Of a stretch of 35,177 bases of DNA, positions 16,053 through 25,102 are shown in pieces. How positions within the stretch are numbered: the stretch's first letter is position 1; each line of letters opens with the position of its first letter. This stretch comes from Nocardia sp. Lineage in GTDB: Bacteria; Actinomycetota; Actinomycetes; Mycobacteriales; Mycobacteriaceae. The stretch spans positions 1-35,177 of the forward strand of contig JACIXH010000029.1 in NCBI GenBank assembly GCA_014360565.1. The letters are read 5' to 3'. A model generated the notes under the pieces. That model saw only the letters and a program-made list of their open reading frames with translations. It had not been told where the DNA came from and searched no databases. Made by a program: the position numbers and the translations under genes.

Positions 16053-17657
16053 CTACCGCCAGCTGGGTAGCCAGAGGTGGTCTTGCCAGTTCTGCGGCGT
16101 GATCGCCTGACCTGTGAGAATCGGCCACAGCCACACGAAATTCGCGATCACCAAGCCCAGATAGATGCTCACGATCAGCAATCCGAGCGCGTACCGCTCG
16201 TTCACGGGCGCGGGTAGGTAGGTTCCCGTCGGACTGCGCGGTATCCCCGCGGGTCTGGCAGGCCCGAGAATGTCACCGAGCGCCAGCGCCATTCCCATCA
16301 CCAGGAACGGCGCGAGCACCACCGCGTAGAAGAAGTACATCTGCCGGTCCAGAGTCAGGAACCAGGGCAGCAGCCCGGCGCCGTAGCCCACCAGCACCGC
16401 CGCGTAGCGCCAGTCGCTGCGCACGACCGAACGCCACGCCATCCAGCCGATCAGCGGCAGCGCCAGCCACCACAGCGCGGGCGTGCCGACGGCCATCACA
16501 GCTTTCACACACTGCGTTTCACCGCAACCGGTGACCGTGCCGTCGGCGTAGTAGTAGAGCATCGGGCGCAGGCCCATCGGCCAGGTCCACGGCTTGGACT
16601 CCCACGGATGGTGGTTACCCGCGGCATTGGTGAGACTGGAGTGGAAGTCGAGGGTCTCGCCCTGGTAGTACCAGAGTGCGCGCAGCGCGTCGGGCACGAA
16701 CGCGAACGCGCCGCCGCTGCCGACCTGATTGCCCACCGCGTACCGGAACACCCCGCTCTCGCTGGCGAACCACGCCCAGTACGAGGACAGGTACACCACC
16801 AGCGGAATCACCACCAGCGCATACAGCGCGGGCCCCACATCGCGGATCAGGGTGCCCAGCCACGGCCTGCGCACCCCGTACGCACGTCGCGCGCTCACGT
16901 CGAAGGCCACGCTGAGCAGGCCGAAGAACATGATGTAGTAGACGCCCGACCACTTCGTGCCGCACGCGAGTCCGAGCAGCACGCCCGCACCGAAGCGCCA
17001 CCAGCGCACGCCGAGTCGCGGGCCCCAGTCCGAGATGGCGACCCGGCCCGCCAGGTCCGCGCGAGCCATCCGCTCGCGCACTTGGTCGCGGTCGACTATC
17101 AGGCAGCCGAAAGCTGCCGTGACCAGCAACGACATGAAGATGTCGAGCATGCCGATGCGCGAGGAGACAAAGGTCAGGCTCTCGGCGATGAGCAGCACCC
17201 CGGCGACCGCGCCGATCAGCGTGGACCTGGCCATCCGGCGCACGATCCGCACCACGAGCAACACCAGGATCGTGCCCGCCAAGGCCGCGGTCGCGCGCCA
17301 GCCCCACGCGTTGTAGCCGAAGATCGCCTCGCTGATGGCGATGAACTGTTTGCCCACGGGCGGATGGACGACCAGACCGTAGGCGGGGTTGTCCTCCACA
17401 CCGCCGCCGGTGACCATCTGCCAGGCTTGCGGAGCGTAGTGCTTCTCGTCGAAAACCGGCGTCCGCGCGTCGGTCGGGTAGTTCAGGTTGATGAACCGGG
17501 TCATCGCGGCGATGAGGGTGAGCACGCCGGTGACCACCCAGCCGCGCGCGGTGTCGAGCGGACCGAAATCGCGGGCCGGGCGCAGTGGCGCGGGACTCAC
17601 CATCGCCGACGCGGGGCGCGACGGGGGCATCGCGCGCTCATCGGTCACCGGGATCAC
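16053..17657 (-). CDS. pmt: Dolichyl/polyprenyl-phosphate-mannose-protein mannosyltransferase
   Basis: This GT39-family membrane enzyme transfers mannose from polyprenyl-phosphomannose to serine or threonine of exported proteins. The 534-residue protein has around ten hydrophobic segments. The first extracytoplasmic loop carries the catalytic acidic pair in TPVFDEKHYAPQAW (about residues 66-79, D70-E71), followed by VVHPPVGK. The GTG at 17657 is chosen because TACGAT lies exactly 6 nt upstream; a longer frame up to 17723 lacks support. It is divergent from rsmI, the same pairing as Rv1002c/Rv1003 in M. tuberculosis. A palindrome overlapping its -10 suggests a dedicated repressor. Confidence 0.95.
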   Translation of the reverse strand: MIPVTDERAMPPSRPASAMVSPAPLRPARDFGPLDTARGWVVTGVLTLIAAMTRFINLNYPTDARTPVFDEKHYAPQAWQMVTGGGVEDNPAYGLVVHPPVGKQFIAISEAIFGYNAWGWRATAALAGTILVLLVVRIVRRMARSTLIGAVAGVLLIAESLTFVSSRIGMLDIFMSLLVTAAFGCLIVDRDQVRERMARADLAGRVAISDWGPRLGVRWWRFGAGVLLGLACGTKWSGVYYIMFFGLLSVAFDVSARRAYGVRRPWLGTLIRDVGPALYALVVIPLVVYLSSYWAWFASESGVFRYAVGNQVGSGGAFAFVPDALRALWYYQGETLDFHSSLTNAAGNHHPWESKPWTWPMGLRPMLYYYADGTVTGCGETQCVKAVMAVGTPALWWLALPLIGWMAWRSVVRSDWRYAAVLVGYGAGLLPWFLTLDRQMYFFYAVVLAPFLVMGMALALGDILGPARPAGIPRSPTGTYLPAPVNERYALGLLIVSIYLGLVIANFVWLWPILTGQAITPQNWQDHLWLPSWR

Positions 17658-17663
17658 GCCCCG

Positions 17664-17683
17664 ATCGTAGGCGGTACGCCTAC
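17664..17683 (-). promoter_or_regulatory. pmt -10 element overlapped by a 17-bp palindrome
   Basis: TACGAT (17664-17669, minus strand) is followed by six bases and the pmt GTG. GTAGGCG (17667-17673) and CGCCTAC (17677-17683) are perfect inverted arms around GTA, covering the upstream half of the -10 and the spacer. The position fits an operator for a repressor that blocks pmt. TCGGAC 18 bp upstream is a weak -35. Confidence 0.5.
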
Positions 17684-17752
17684 TGAAGTCCGACCCCGAC
17701 ACTGTGCCCCCTCGTTTCCCCACCTACGCGCGCACAAGGGCGGCACGCTCGC

Positions 17753-17782
17753 CTGACAGAATGAGCGGGGCGCCACTAACCT
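17753..17782 (+). promoter_or_regulatory. rsmI promoter
   Basis: CTGACA (17753-17758) and TAACCT (17777-17782) are separated by 18 bp. The transcript would have a leader of about 64 nt carrying GGAGAGG (17834-17840) before the GTG at 17853. Confidence 0.5.
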
Positions 17783-17852
17783 GCTCGTCGCACGCACCGC
17801 TCGCCGTACTCGATCGCCTGCGGCCAAAATACCGGAGAGGCGGGACAACACT

Positions 17853-18680
17853 GTGTTGGTCTTAGCGGCAACCCCCATGGGCGACATCGGCGACGCGTCG
17901 CAGCGACTGCGCGACGCGCTCGGCTCGGCCGACGTGGTCGCCGCCGAGGACACCCGCCGCACGAAGACGCTCGCGAAGGCACTCGGCGTCACGATCACCG
18001 GTCGCATCGTCAGCTTCTACGACCACGTGGAGACCGCCCGCATCCCCGCGCTGCTCGACGACATCGAGAGCGGCCTGACGGTCCTGCTGGTCACCGACGC
18101 CGGCATGCCGTCGGTGAGCGACCCCGGGTATCGGCTGGTCGCGGCCGCCGTGGAACGCAATCTTGCGGTCACCTGCCTGCCCGGTCCCTCCGCGGTCACC
18201 ACCGCGCTGGCCCTGTCCGGCCTCCCCGTGGAGCGCTTCTGCTTCGACGGCTTCGCTCCTCGCAAGGGCGGTCAGCGCCGAGAGTGGTTGCGTACCTTGG
18301 CCTCCGAACAACGCGCCATCGTCTTCTTCGAGGCCCCCCATCGTCTCGCCGACTGCATGGCCGACGCGGTCACCGTCCTTGGCCCGAACCGCCGCGCCGC
18401 CATCTGCCGCGAACTCACCAAAACCTACGAGGAAGTGGTGCGCGGCACGCTGGGCGAACTGGCCGCCTGGTCCGCCGACGGCGCCCGCGGCGAAATCACC
18501 GTGGTTCTCGAAGGCTCCCAACCGGTTTCGGCCGAACCTGCCGAACTGGTGGACGAGGTCGAAACTCTGGTGGCCGGCGGTATGCGGCTCAAGGACGCCT
18601 GCGCAGAAGTGTCGGCGGGCCGCGGCGCCTCCCGTCGCGAGCTCTATGACGCCGTGCTGGCTGCCCGCTCGCAGGATTGA
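17853..18680 (+). CDS. rsmI: 16S rRNA (cytidine(1402)-2'-O)-methyltransferase
   Basis: RsmI methylates the ribose of C1402 in the decoding centre of 16S rRNA with S-adenosylmethionine. The 275-residue protein belongs to the tetrapyrrole-methylase fold. It shows AEDTRRTKTLAKAL (31-44), the DAGMPSVSDPGYRLV block and CLPGPSAVTTAL, then FEAPHRL and a C-terminal helical domain. GTG start at 17853, with GGAGAGG 12 bases upstream. Divergent from pmt, as in mycobacteria, and convergent with the GT4 gene, with 33 bp between stops. Confidence 0.96.
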   Translation: MLVLAATPMGDIGDASQRLRDALGSADVVAAEDTRRTKTLAKALGVTITGRIVSFYDHVETARIPALLDDIESGLTVLLVTDAGMPSVSDPGYRLVAAAVERNLAVTCLPGPSAVTTALALSGLPVERFCFDGFAPRKGGQRREWLRTLASEQRAIVFFEAPHRLADCMADAVTVLGPNRRAAICRELTKTYEEVVRGTLGELAAWSADGARGEITVVLEGSQPVSAEPAELVDEVETLVAGGMRLKDACAEVSAGRGASRRELYDAVLAARSQD

Positions 18681-18713
18681 GCCGCCGCAGGTAAGTGGCC
18701 ACCGACGGCGGGG

Positions 18714-19862
18714 TCAGCGTCCGAGCACCGCGAGCATTCCCGCCACCGCGCGTGGCCAACCGAATTGCTCTGCGCGGGAGCGCGCGGCCAGACGGCGGCC
18801 GGAGGTCGGCATGGCCAACACGTCGGTGACGGCTCGGGCGAAGGCGCGGGGACGGTCGGCGGCGATGGCTCCGCATTCGGTGGTGACGATGTCGGCCAGG
18901 GCCGAGGAGCGGCTGGCCACGACCGGGGTGCCCGCGGCCAAGGCCTCCAGTGCGGCGAGGCCGAAGGTTTCGTGGGGGCCGGGCGCCAGTGAGACATCCG
19001 CTGTAGCAAGGAGTTTCGCGACCTGGGCGCGATCGTTGATGAAGCCGGTGAAGTGCACGGCCTGCTCACCACCGGGCAGGGTGGGCAGCATCCTGGCGCG
19101 ACGTTCCAGCGACTCGCGGCGTGGGCCGTCGCCGGCGACGACCAGGCGCGCGGGGACCCCGGCTCGATGCAGGGCGCCGACCGCCTCGATGCTCCGGTCG
19201 ACCCGCTTCTCCACCGACAGCCGTCCACAGTGCACCAGCATCGGATACCCCGCGACGCCGAGATCCGCCCGCAGCCCCAGGTCACGGCGGCGTGGGCTGA
19301 ACAGATCGAGGTCGACACCGAGCGGCACCAGCGCCACATTCGCCGCGCCGATCCGCAGAAACTCCTCGCGCGCGAAGTCGGTGGTACACACGACCATGTC
19401 GTAGTCGTCGGCCGTGCGCCTGTTGGCGACATCGGCGCAGCGGCGCGCGGCGGGCCCCGGCAGGAACTGGCCGAGCAGCCGATCGAGACGCTCGTGGGAG
19501 ATCATCACGCTCGCCACCCCGCGCCGTCCTGCCCACCGGCCGAAACCGCGCAGCGTGAGCCGATCGGACACCTCGAGCACATCCGGCGACAACCCCGACA
19601 AGACCTCGGCCACCCGCCGCGGATCGGCCGCCCGGTATCCACCGGTCCATGGAATTCCCAACGCGGGCAAGGTGATCCGCAGCGCGCCCGTCGGCAGCAC
19701 TTCCTCCGACCGGCGCGACCCCGGCACGATCAGCACCACTTCGTGCCCGGCTGCCACATAGCCCTCACCGAGATGGTGCAGGGCAGTGCGCAACCCACCC
19801 GATCGCGGGCCATAAAAATTGGCTAGCTGCACGATGCGCACACGCCGATCGTCGCGCCGCAC
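18714..19862 (-). CDS. GT4 family glycosyltransferase
   Basis: A 382-residue GT-B fold glycosyltransferase. The N-terminal acceptor domain opens with FYGPRSGGLRTALHHLGEGY (16-35). The C-terminal donor domain has HCGRLSVEKR (211-220), VAGDGPRRESL (242-252) and the EX7E motif HETFGLAALEA (E298 and E306), then AAGTPVVAS. Sequence style is close to mannosyltransferases of the PimB/MgtA type that build phosphatidylinositol mannosides or glycolipids, but the sugar and acceptor cannot be fixed. No signal peptide or membrane segment is seen, so it would act on the cytoplasmic face. The GTG at 19862 is supported by a promoter ending just upstream; GTG at 19841 is an alternative. Confidence 0.85.
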   Translation of the reverse strand: MRRDDRRVRIVQLANFYGPRSGGLRTALHHLGEGYVAAGHEVVLIVPGSRRSEEVLPTGALRITLPALGIPWTGGYRAADPRRVAEVLSGLSPDVLEVSDRLTLRGFGRWAGRRGVASVMISHERLDRLLGQFLPGPAARRCADVANRRTADDYDMVVCTTDFAREEFLRIGAANVALVPLGVDLDLFSPRRRDLGLRADLGVAGYPMLVHCGRLSVEKRVDRSIEAVGALHRAGVPARLVVAGDGPRRESLERRARMLPTLPGGEQAVHFTGFINDRAQVAKLLATADVSLAPGPHETFGLAALEALAAGTPVVASRSSALADIVTTECGAIAADRPRAFARAVTDVLAMPTSGRRLAARSRAEQFGWPRAVAGMLAVLGR

Positions 19863-19875
19863 GGGTTACCCAGGG

Positions 19876-19904
19876 GTTATGCACGAGGAACGCGGGGTGA
19901 ACAG
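19876..19904 (-). promoter_or_regulatory. Promoter of the GT4 glycosyltransferase gene
   Basis: On the minus strand CTGTTC (19899-19904) and CATAAC (19876-19881) are 17 bp apart. The -10 ends 13 nt before the GTG at 19862, predicting a very short leader. No Shine-Dalgarno is present. The rest of the 197-bp gap to 20059 shows nothing I can support. Confidence 0.45.
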
Positions 19905-20059
19905 CGTCGAAAGATGCGACCAACCCGCCTCTGCCGGCGTTGCGGCGCCACACCGACAGGCGAGCGTTGTTCGGGCCTGACGGCACCGCCTCGTCCGTGA
20001 GCCCCGTGTCGACGACGGACAAATCGAACCAGGACCGACCAGGCTCGGGCGGTCAGGGA

Positions 20060-21058
20060 TCAAGCGTCAGCGGACTCGCCGTCGACCGCCGACCAGACGC
20101 GCAGCAACCCGTGCCCGGCGGCCCCCGTGGTGATCGTCATCAGCTCGGCGTCCACGCGAATCCATTCCCCCTCGGCGAAGCGGACCCGCAACTCGAGCCG
20201 CCGGGTCGCGCCGGGGCGCGAGGCGACCTCGGCGCAGGCAGCACGCAGCGCGGCCGCATCGGCGGGATCGATGGTCGGTCGCTCCACCGCCCATCGATCC
20301 AGCGGCGGCGGTGGCTCACCGGCCCACTCGTAGATCACGGCACTGGACAACAGGATGAAACCGACGCCGTCCGTGCTGCGCTGCGACACCGCGCGCAGCA
20401 TCGTGACGTCGGGATCGACGGCCGCGGCATCGTCACCGAGTTCGGGAATCGCGTGCATCAACGCGCTCACCCTGCGCTCATCGGGCCGGGCCCGCGTCAC
20501 CATCTGGAATCGGCGAACGCGGTCGTCGTCGCCGCGCATGTCCACTTCGCCCTGCCAGTGCCCGCCCGGTTCCAGCCGGGTCGCCATGTCGAAGTAGTCG
20601 ACCCTGCCGTCGAAGCGAACCATCCGCCCGAACGCGTCGGGCGGCGTACGCACCACCCGCACCTGCGCGGGCTCCCTGGCGAAGACGAGTTCCTCGAGCC
20701 CGGGCCCGTGGTGGGCGAGTTCGGCGATCGCGTCGAAGTCCCAGGCCGCGACCCGCCGTTTCGGCCGCACCGGCGCGTCGAGCAGGCCGAGCCAGATCTG
20801 GACGCCGTGGACGCGGTCGAACGCACACCGAACGGGTTCGGCGAGAACGACGGTATCGCCCTCGACCACGCGCAACGAGTCCATCCCCGCCGCGCAGTGT
20901 CGCACCGTGTCGGCAACCAACCGGGCGTGGCGCGCCCCGATTCTTCGGTGCAGCCCCGCGGGCTCGGTCCACTGTCTGGATCGAGAGTCCTCGGCAACCA
21001 GCGTGGGACCGAGATCTGGGGTCAAGGTCTCGAACAGCAACCAGGTGCCCAGCGACAT
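20060..21058 (-). CDS. GAF/PAS-like sensory protein (DUF5593-type)
   Basis: A 332-residue soluble protein that I only partly recognise. The N-terminal part (TWLLFETLTPDLGPTLVAEDSRSRQW, about 5-30, then VHGVQIWLG at 83-91) resembles the GAF-like DUF5593 domain seen in actinobacterial proteins with a PAS region. The middle (AWDFDAIAELAHHGPGLEELVF) and MVRFDGRVDYFDMATRLEPGGHWQGEVDMRGDDDRVRRFQMVTR look PAS-like, and a second RLELRVRFAEGEWIRVDAELM segment near the C-terminus resembles another PAS-type sheet. No output domain is attached. The start (ATG 21058) is 8 bp from the end of the GGDEF-EAL gene, so it is the last gene of that operon and could be a sensor partner of the c-di-GMP enzyme. Confidence 0.6.
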   Translation of the reverse strand: MSLGTWLLFETLTPDLGPTLVAEDSRSRQWTEPAGLHRRIGARHARLVADTVRHCAAGMDSLRVVEGDTVVLAEPVRCAFDRVHGVQIWLGLLDAPVRPKRRVAAWDFDAIAELAHHGPGLEELVFAREPAQVRVVRTPPDAFGRMVRFDGRVDYFDMATRLEPGGHWQGEVDMRGDDDRVRRFQMVTRARPDERRVSALMHAIPELGDDAAAVDPDVTMLRAVSQRSTDGVGFILLSSAVIYEWAGEPPPPLDRWAVERPTIDPADAAALRAACAEVASRPGATRRLELRVRFAEGEWIRVDAELMTITTGAAGHGLLRVWSAVDGESADA

Positions 21059-21066
21059 ATCCGCGA

Positions 21067-22935
21067 TCAGCTCGGGGTCACGCCGCGCCCCGCGCGCGGG
21101 AGGTCGAGATCGAGGGGAATCCGACCCTCCCGTAACTGCGCCTCGACTTCTGCGGCAGGCATCGGCCGCGCGATCAGAAAACCCTGCGCCCGGTAGCAGC
21201 CGAGCCCGACGAGCGTGCGCGCCGCCATCGCCGTCTCCACACCCTCGCCCACGACCCCGAGACCGAACGAACCAGCGAGCCCGATGATCGATTTCACGAT
21301 CGCGAGATCGTCGTTGCTGTCGCCGAGACGTTGCACGAATCCTCGGTCGATCTTGACCGCATCCACCGGCAGCGCCTTGAGGTGCGACAGCGAGCTGTAG
21401 CCGGTGCCGAAGTCGTCGATGGCGATCTGAACACCCATCCGCTTGAGCGCACGTAAGGTCAGCCGGGTGCGCACCAGGTCTTGCACCACAACATGTTCGG
21501 TGATCTCGAGGCAGATCGAACTACCGTCGATCTCGAACGACCGGAGCACTTCCTCGATGCGTTCGACGAAGTCCAAGGTGACCAACTGCACCGGCGAGAC
21601 ATTGATGCGGATCACTACGTTCGCCGCGAGCCCGCGCTTACGCCAATCGGAGAATTGCGCGCACGCGGATCGGATAACCCACCGTCCCAGTTCACCCGCC
21701 AGGTTCGTGGCCTCCGCCACGGCGACGAACGCCCCAGGCGGCAACAATCCCCTGGTGGGGTGGTTCCAGCGAACCAATGCCTCGAGCGCGACGATTCGCC
21801 CGGTGCGTAAATCGACCTCGGGCTGATAGTGCAGCACCAGCGAGCCGTCGGATACCGCCGTGCGCAGATTGAGCTCGACGTCGTCCTGCAGTTCGAACTG
21901 GGCGCGCATGGCGTCGGAGAACACCACAACGCCGTTGCCGCCCTCGGACTTCGCCGCGAGCAAGGCGTGGTCAGCCCGGCGAAGCACGTCCGAAACGCTG
22001 GTTTCACCCGGAATCCCCAGTGCCACACCGACACTCACACCGCGACTGACCGATTCGTTGCCGACGGACACGCGCCGGCTGATCAGCTGCTGGAGCCGAG
22101 TCGCCTCCAGCTCGGCTCCGACGGCGTCCATCGTCTTGGCTGGGACGATGACGAACTCGTCCCCACCCAGGCGCGCGATCATGTCACCCGCTTCGACGTT
22201 GTCGGTCAGCCGCTCGGCCAACGAACGGATGAAGGCATCGCCTGCGCTGTGTCCGAGAAAATCATTGAGCGCCTTGAGTCTGTCCAAATCCAGGAAGAAG
22301 GTCGCCACCGGGCCTGGTTCGCCTGCCAAGAGCCGCGATTCCATGTGTTCGAGCAACGCCCGGCGGTTCGAGAGCCCCGTCAGGTCGTCATGTGAAGCGA
22401 TGTATCGCAACCGCTCTTCCGCCTCGACACGAGCCTGTAACTGGGCGAACAGTGCCGCGATAGCCTTGAGGACATTGAGCTCGCGCACGCTCCAGTCGCG
22501 GTCGCCGCGTTTGATGAACCCGAGCACGCCGCTGGATCGTCCACGGGAAACGAGCGGAACGCACGCAGTGACCACTGCGTCGAAGCCTGTCGACCTGCGG
22601 ATCGTCTCCTGGTAGTCGGGAACTGTGTCGCCGCGCCGGATGACGATCGGTTCCGTCGCCTCTTCCAGCTCCCGGAACAGCGAGTCCGCCGTGTCGAACG
22701 CGATGACCCGCAGCGGGTCGGGATCGGGCGGATCGAGGCGCTGGGGCCATTCGGCCACCAGGATGGTCGCCCCGCGCTGGCGGTCGGTGTGTCGCAGGTA
22801 GGCGAAATCGACGTCGAAGTGGTCGACCAGGTCGGCGAGCACGCGCTCACTCGCCGGCACCAGCGTCGTGGCGTCGACACCCATCAACTCCGAGGCGACC
22901 TGGGTCACCAACGAGTCGAGCGTTCGCCGAGGCAC
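21067..22935 (-). CDS. GAF-GGDEF-EAL cyclic-di-GMP synthase/phosphodiesterase
   Basis: A 622-residue bifunctional signalling enzyme. Residues about 25-172 form a GAF sensor domain. The GGDEF domain (about 178-340) has DLTGLSNRR (184-192), the metal-binding FFLDLDRLK and an intact GGDEF (257-261), so it can join two GTP into c-di-GMP. The EAL domain (about 350-605) has EALVRW (385-390), EITEH (477-481), DDFGTGYSS (507-515), KIDRGFV (528-534) and EGVET (564-568), so hydrolysis is also expected. The inhibitory I-site (RXXD, five residues before GGDEF) is EAGD at 248-251, lacking the arginine. The architecture and position match Rv1354c of M. tuberculosis. GTG start with GGAG upstream; 16 bp after the ThiF-nitroreductase gene. 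Confidence 0.93.
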   Translation of the reverse strand: MPRRTLDSLVTQVASELMGVDATTLVPASERVLADLVDHFDVDFAYLRHTDRQRGATILVAEWPQRLDPPDPDPLRVIAFDTADSLFRELEEATEPIVIRRGDTVPDYQETIRRSTGFDAVVTACVPLVSRGRSSGVLGFIKRGDRDWSVRELNVLKAIAALFAQLQARVEAEERLRYIASHDDLTGLSNRRALLEHMESRLLAGEPGPVATFFLDLDRLKALNDFLGHSAGDAFIRSLAERLTDNVEAGDMIARLGGDEFVIVPAKTMDAVGAELEATRLQQLISRRVSVGNESVSRGVSVGVALGIPGETSVSDVLRRADHALLAAKSEGGNGVVVFSDAMRAQFELQDDVELNLRTAVSDGSLVLHYQPEVDLRTGRIVALEALVRWNHPTRGLLPPGAFVAVAEATNLAGELGRWVIRSACAQFSDWRKRGLAANVVIRINVSPVQLVTLDFVERIEEVLRSFEIDGSSICLEITEHVVVQDLVRTRLTLRALKRMGVQIAIDDFGTGYSSLSHLKALPVDAVKIDRGFVQRLGDSNDDLAIVKSIIGLAGSFGLGVVGEGVETAMAARTLVGLGCYRAQGFLIARPMPAAEVEAQLREGRIPLDLDLPRAGRGVTPS

Positions 22936-22951
22936 CGTATCTCCGATCGTG

Positions 22952-25102
22952 CTATCCGTGGTTCCTCGAACCGAGTACCGGGCGTCTGCTGCTCCGAATT
23001 GTCGGAGCGGGCGCGAAGCTCAGCCGGAGTACCAGGGCTACCGCATCGCGCCCGGGGACTCTCATCAGTTCGAAGAATCGCTTGTGGATCGAGGCAAGTG
23101 TATCTATGAACTCCGAAGATACGGTGCGCAAATCCTCAGTGTTCCTGGCGTAGAGAAAAACCGGCGACACCGGCTGCACTGCCAACCCCTGTCGTGCGGC
23201 AGCGATCCAGACACGCTGAACCGCCGCGCCGCCACGCAGGTAGTCCGTCAGATCGGGCTCGTCGCCCGGCCTGACCGGGACCGATACAGCGATCACCGCA
23301 GAGCTCGAAGCAACCCTGTCACGGGTGTATTCACCCAGCGCACGCCCCGCCGACCACGCGCGCAGGCGCTCCATGACATCGGCCCGCCTGCCGATTTGCA
23401 ACTTCGCTTGCTCGTCGGGCGCGAGTTCGAGGGACCGCACGTCCAGCCCGGTGCGCAGGTCATCGGCAGGCCATCGCAGCTCCGAGTACATCTCGGAATG
23501 GAGCTGTGGCGTCAGATACCTGACGCGATCGGATTCGCCCAGCAACTCCGCGGCGTCCTGGATGCCGTTTCGATCCACGACGCTGTAGACATCGGCCCCG
23601 GCTTGCGCCGCTACCTCGGAAAGCGCGTCGATCATCAGTGGATCCATCTCGGCCCCCGTCCCGAGATGTCTGTTCGTCTCGCGCGCGAGGACCCGCGGAT
23701 ATTCGGCGGCGAGGTCGGCATCGTGCCCGTCGGCGAGGTGGAGGGTGGCCGAGAGATGAGCCGGATTCTCGGACACGATCTGGTGTCGTCCCAGCAAGCC
23801 GTGAGCCGCCGCGGCAACGCGTGCGTTGTACAGCGCGGCACCGATAGCGACGGCGCTACCTCGATAGCCGACGTCCATTACCGATGTCCGAGCGGGATCG
23901 AGGGCGATGGTGATCACGTCACCCTCGAGTTCGGAGGTCCATGGCTGGGTGTTTCCGCCGGACGGCGCGCGCTGGGCGGCTTCGAGAATCAGATCGATCG
24001 CCGACGCACCTGCCTTGTCCGCACCGGCATCGACGGTGCTGACCGGAACAGACATCCCGAAGTCGACCGAGGCCGGTTCGGCGAGCTCGTCCAGCCCCCG
24101 CTCCAGATCGATCCTGACCCGTCCCGAAGGCAGATCGTGACCGAGGCCGAGTCTGCGCACCGCCGCTGCCGCGATCGCGGCCCCGAGCTGGATATCACCG
24201 CCCAACTGTGGCCAGGTCGTCACAGTTTCATCGACCTCGGCCAGGCTGGCAGCCATACGCGCTGACAGCTCCCTCGGGTCGAGGATCCGCATCACGTGCG
24301 GCGCCTTCTCCTTGGTGGTCAGGCCACGCAGATCCGGCCCGGTCGTGTCGCCGAGCAGTCCGTGAAACGGCGGTCGGTCCGGTTCGGTGTCGAAACGCTC
24401 TACGTCGAACAGACCTCGATCGCTGGTGTCCATCAACACCGGGATCCGATGGCGACGGGCACCCTCGCGAACCGCGAACTTCACGTCGAGCGAATCGCAT
24501 TCTTCGATCACCACCGAGAGGCCATCGAGGAACCGGTCCATCGACGCGTCGTCGACACCGTCGGTGTAGACCTCGACGGGCAAGTAGGGATCGAGTTCGG
24601 CGATTCGACGCGCGGTGGCAACGCATTTGTTGACGCCGATGTCGAAGAGCCCCGCGGGGATCCGGTTCAGATTCGACAATTCGACAGTGTCGAAGTCAGC
24701 GAGCCTGAGCAGACCGCAGGTCCCCTCCAACGCGAGTGTGTAGGCCACCGCGTGGCCGACGCTCTGGCCGACCACACCGATGGACCGGCGACCGAGCTCC
24801 GCTTGTTCGCCTCGGGTCAGCTTGTTCCGGTTGCGATCGAGGCGGATAGCACGAAACGCGCGAGCACCGACGATGCCGAGCACTGCTCTGCGCCACGGGT
24901 AATAGATCCATCGGTCGTCGGCAGGGTCGGCGTCCGGCGGCGTGTTCACCCGGCGCAACTCCTCGCGCATCGACTGTCGCAGGTCGGCTACCTCGATGCC
25001 GGGCTCACTTCTCAGACGCAACAGCTCGTCGGCGTGTTCGGGCAAACGAGCATCGAGGATGACGGGTCGGCAAATACCGAGAGAATCGCGATCGTGGGTC
25101 AT
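22952..25102 (-). CDS. ThiF/nitroreductase fusion protein, Rv1355c (MoeY-like) family
   Basis: A 716-residue two-domain protein. Residues about 95-345 are an E1-like ThiF/MoeB adenylating domain: SIGVVGQSVGHAVA (107-120), DFDTVELSNLNRIP (136-149), CDSLDVKFAVREGA (202-215) and DTSDRGLFDVERF (225-237). No zinc CXXC pairs and no catalytic cysteine of ubiquitin-type E1s are visible. Residues about 366-690 are an FMN nitroreductase-like domain starting AIDLILEAAQRAPSGGNTQPW (368-388). The fusion matches Rv1355c of M. tuberculosis, annotated moeY from the ThiF part only; a molybdopterin role is not supported by neighbours here. Adenylation plus flavin oxidoreduction in one chain suggests modification of a carboxylate-bearing substrate. 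Its ATG overlaps the stop of the upstream gene by 4 bp. Confidence 0.9.
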   Translation of the reverse strand: MTHDRDSLGICRPVILDARLPEHADELLRLRSEPGIEVADLRQSMREELRRVNTPPDADPADDRWIYYPWRRAVLGIVGARAFRAIRLDRNRNKLTRGEQAELGRRSIGVVGQSVGHAVAYTLALEGTCGLLRLADFDTVELSNLNRIPAGLFDIGVNKCVATARRIAELDPYLPVEVYTDGVDDASMDRFLDGLSVVIEECDSLDVKFAVREGARRHRIPVLMDTSDRGLFDVERFDTEPDRPPFHGLLGDTTGPDLRGLTTKEKAPHVMRILDPRELSARMAASLAEVDETVTTWPQLGGDIQLGAAIAAAAVRRLGLGHDLPSGRVRIDLERGLDELAEPASVDFGMSVPVSTVDAGADKAGASAIDLILEAAQRAPSGGNTQPWTSELEGDVITIALDPARTSVMDVGYRGSAVAIGAALYNARVAAAAHGLLGRHQIVSENPAHLSATLHLADGHDADLAAEYPRVLARETNRHLGTGAEMDPLMIDALSEVAAQAGADVYSVVDRNGIQDAAELLGESDRVRYLTPQLHSEMYSELRWPADDLRTGLDVRSLELAPDEQAKLQIGRRADVMERLRAWSAGRALGEYTRDRVASSSAVIAVSVPVRPGDEPDLTDYLRGGAAVQRVWIAAARQGLAVQPVSPVFLYARNTEDLRTVSSEFIDTLASIHKRFFELMRVPGRDAVALVLRLSFAPAPTIRSSRRPVLGSRNHG

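Noticed and set aside
22868..24265. A 465-codon plus-strand open frame
   Set aside because: It opposes the ThiF-nitroreductase gene, which has recognisable domains, and shows none itself.
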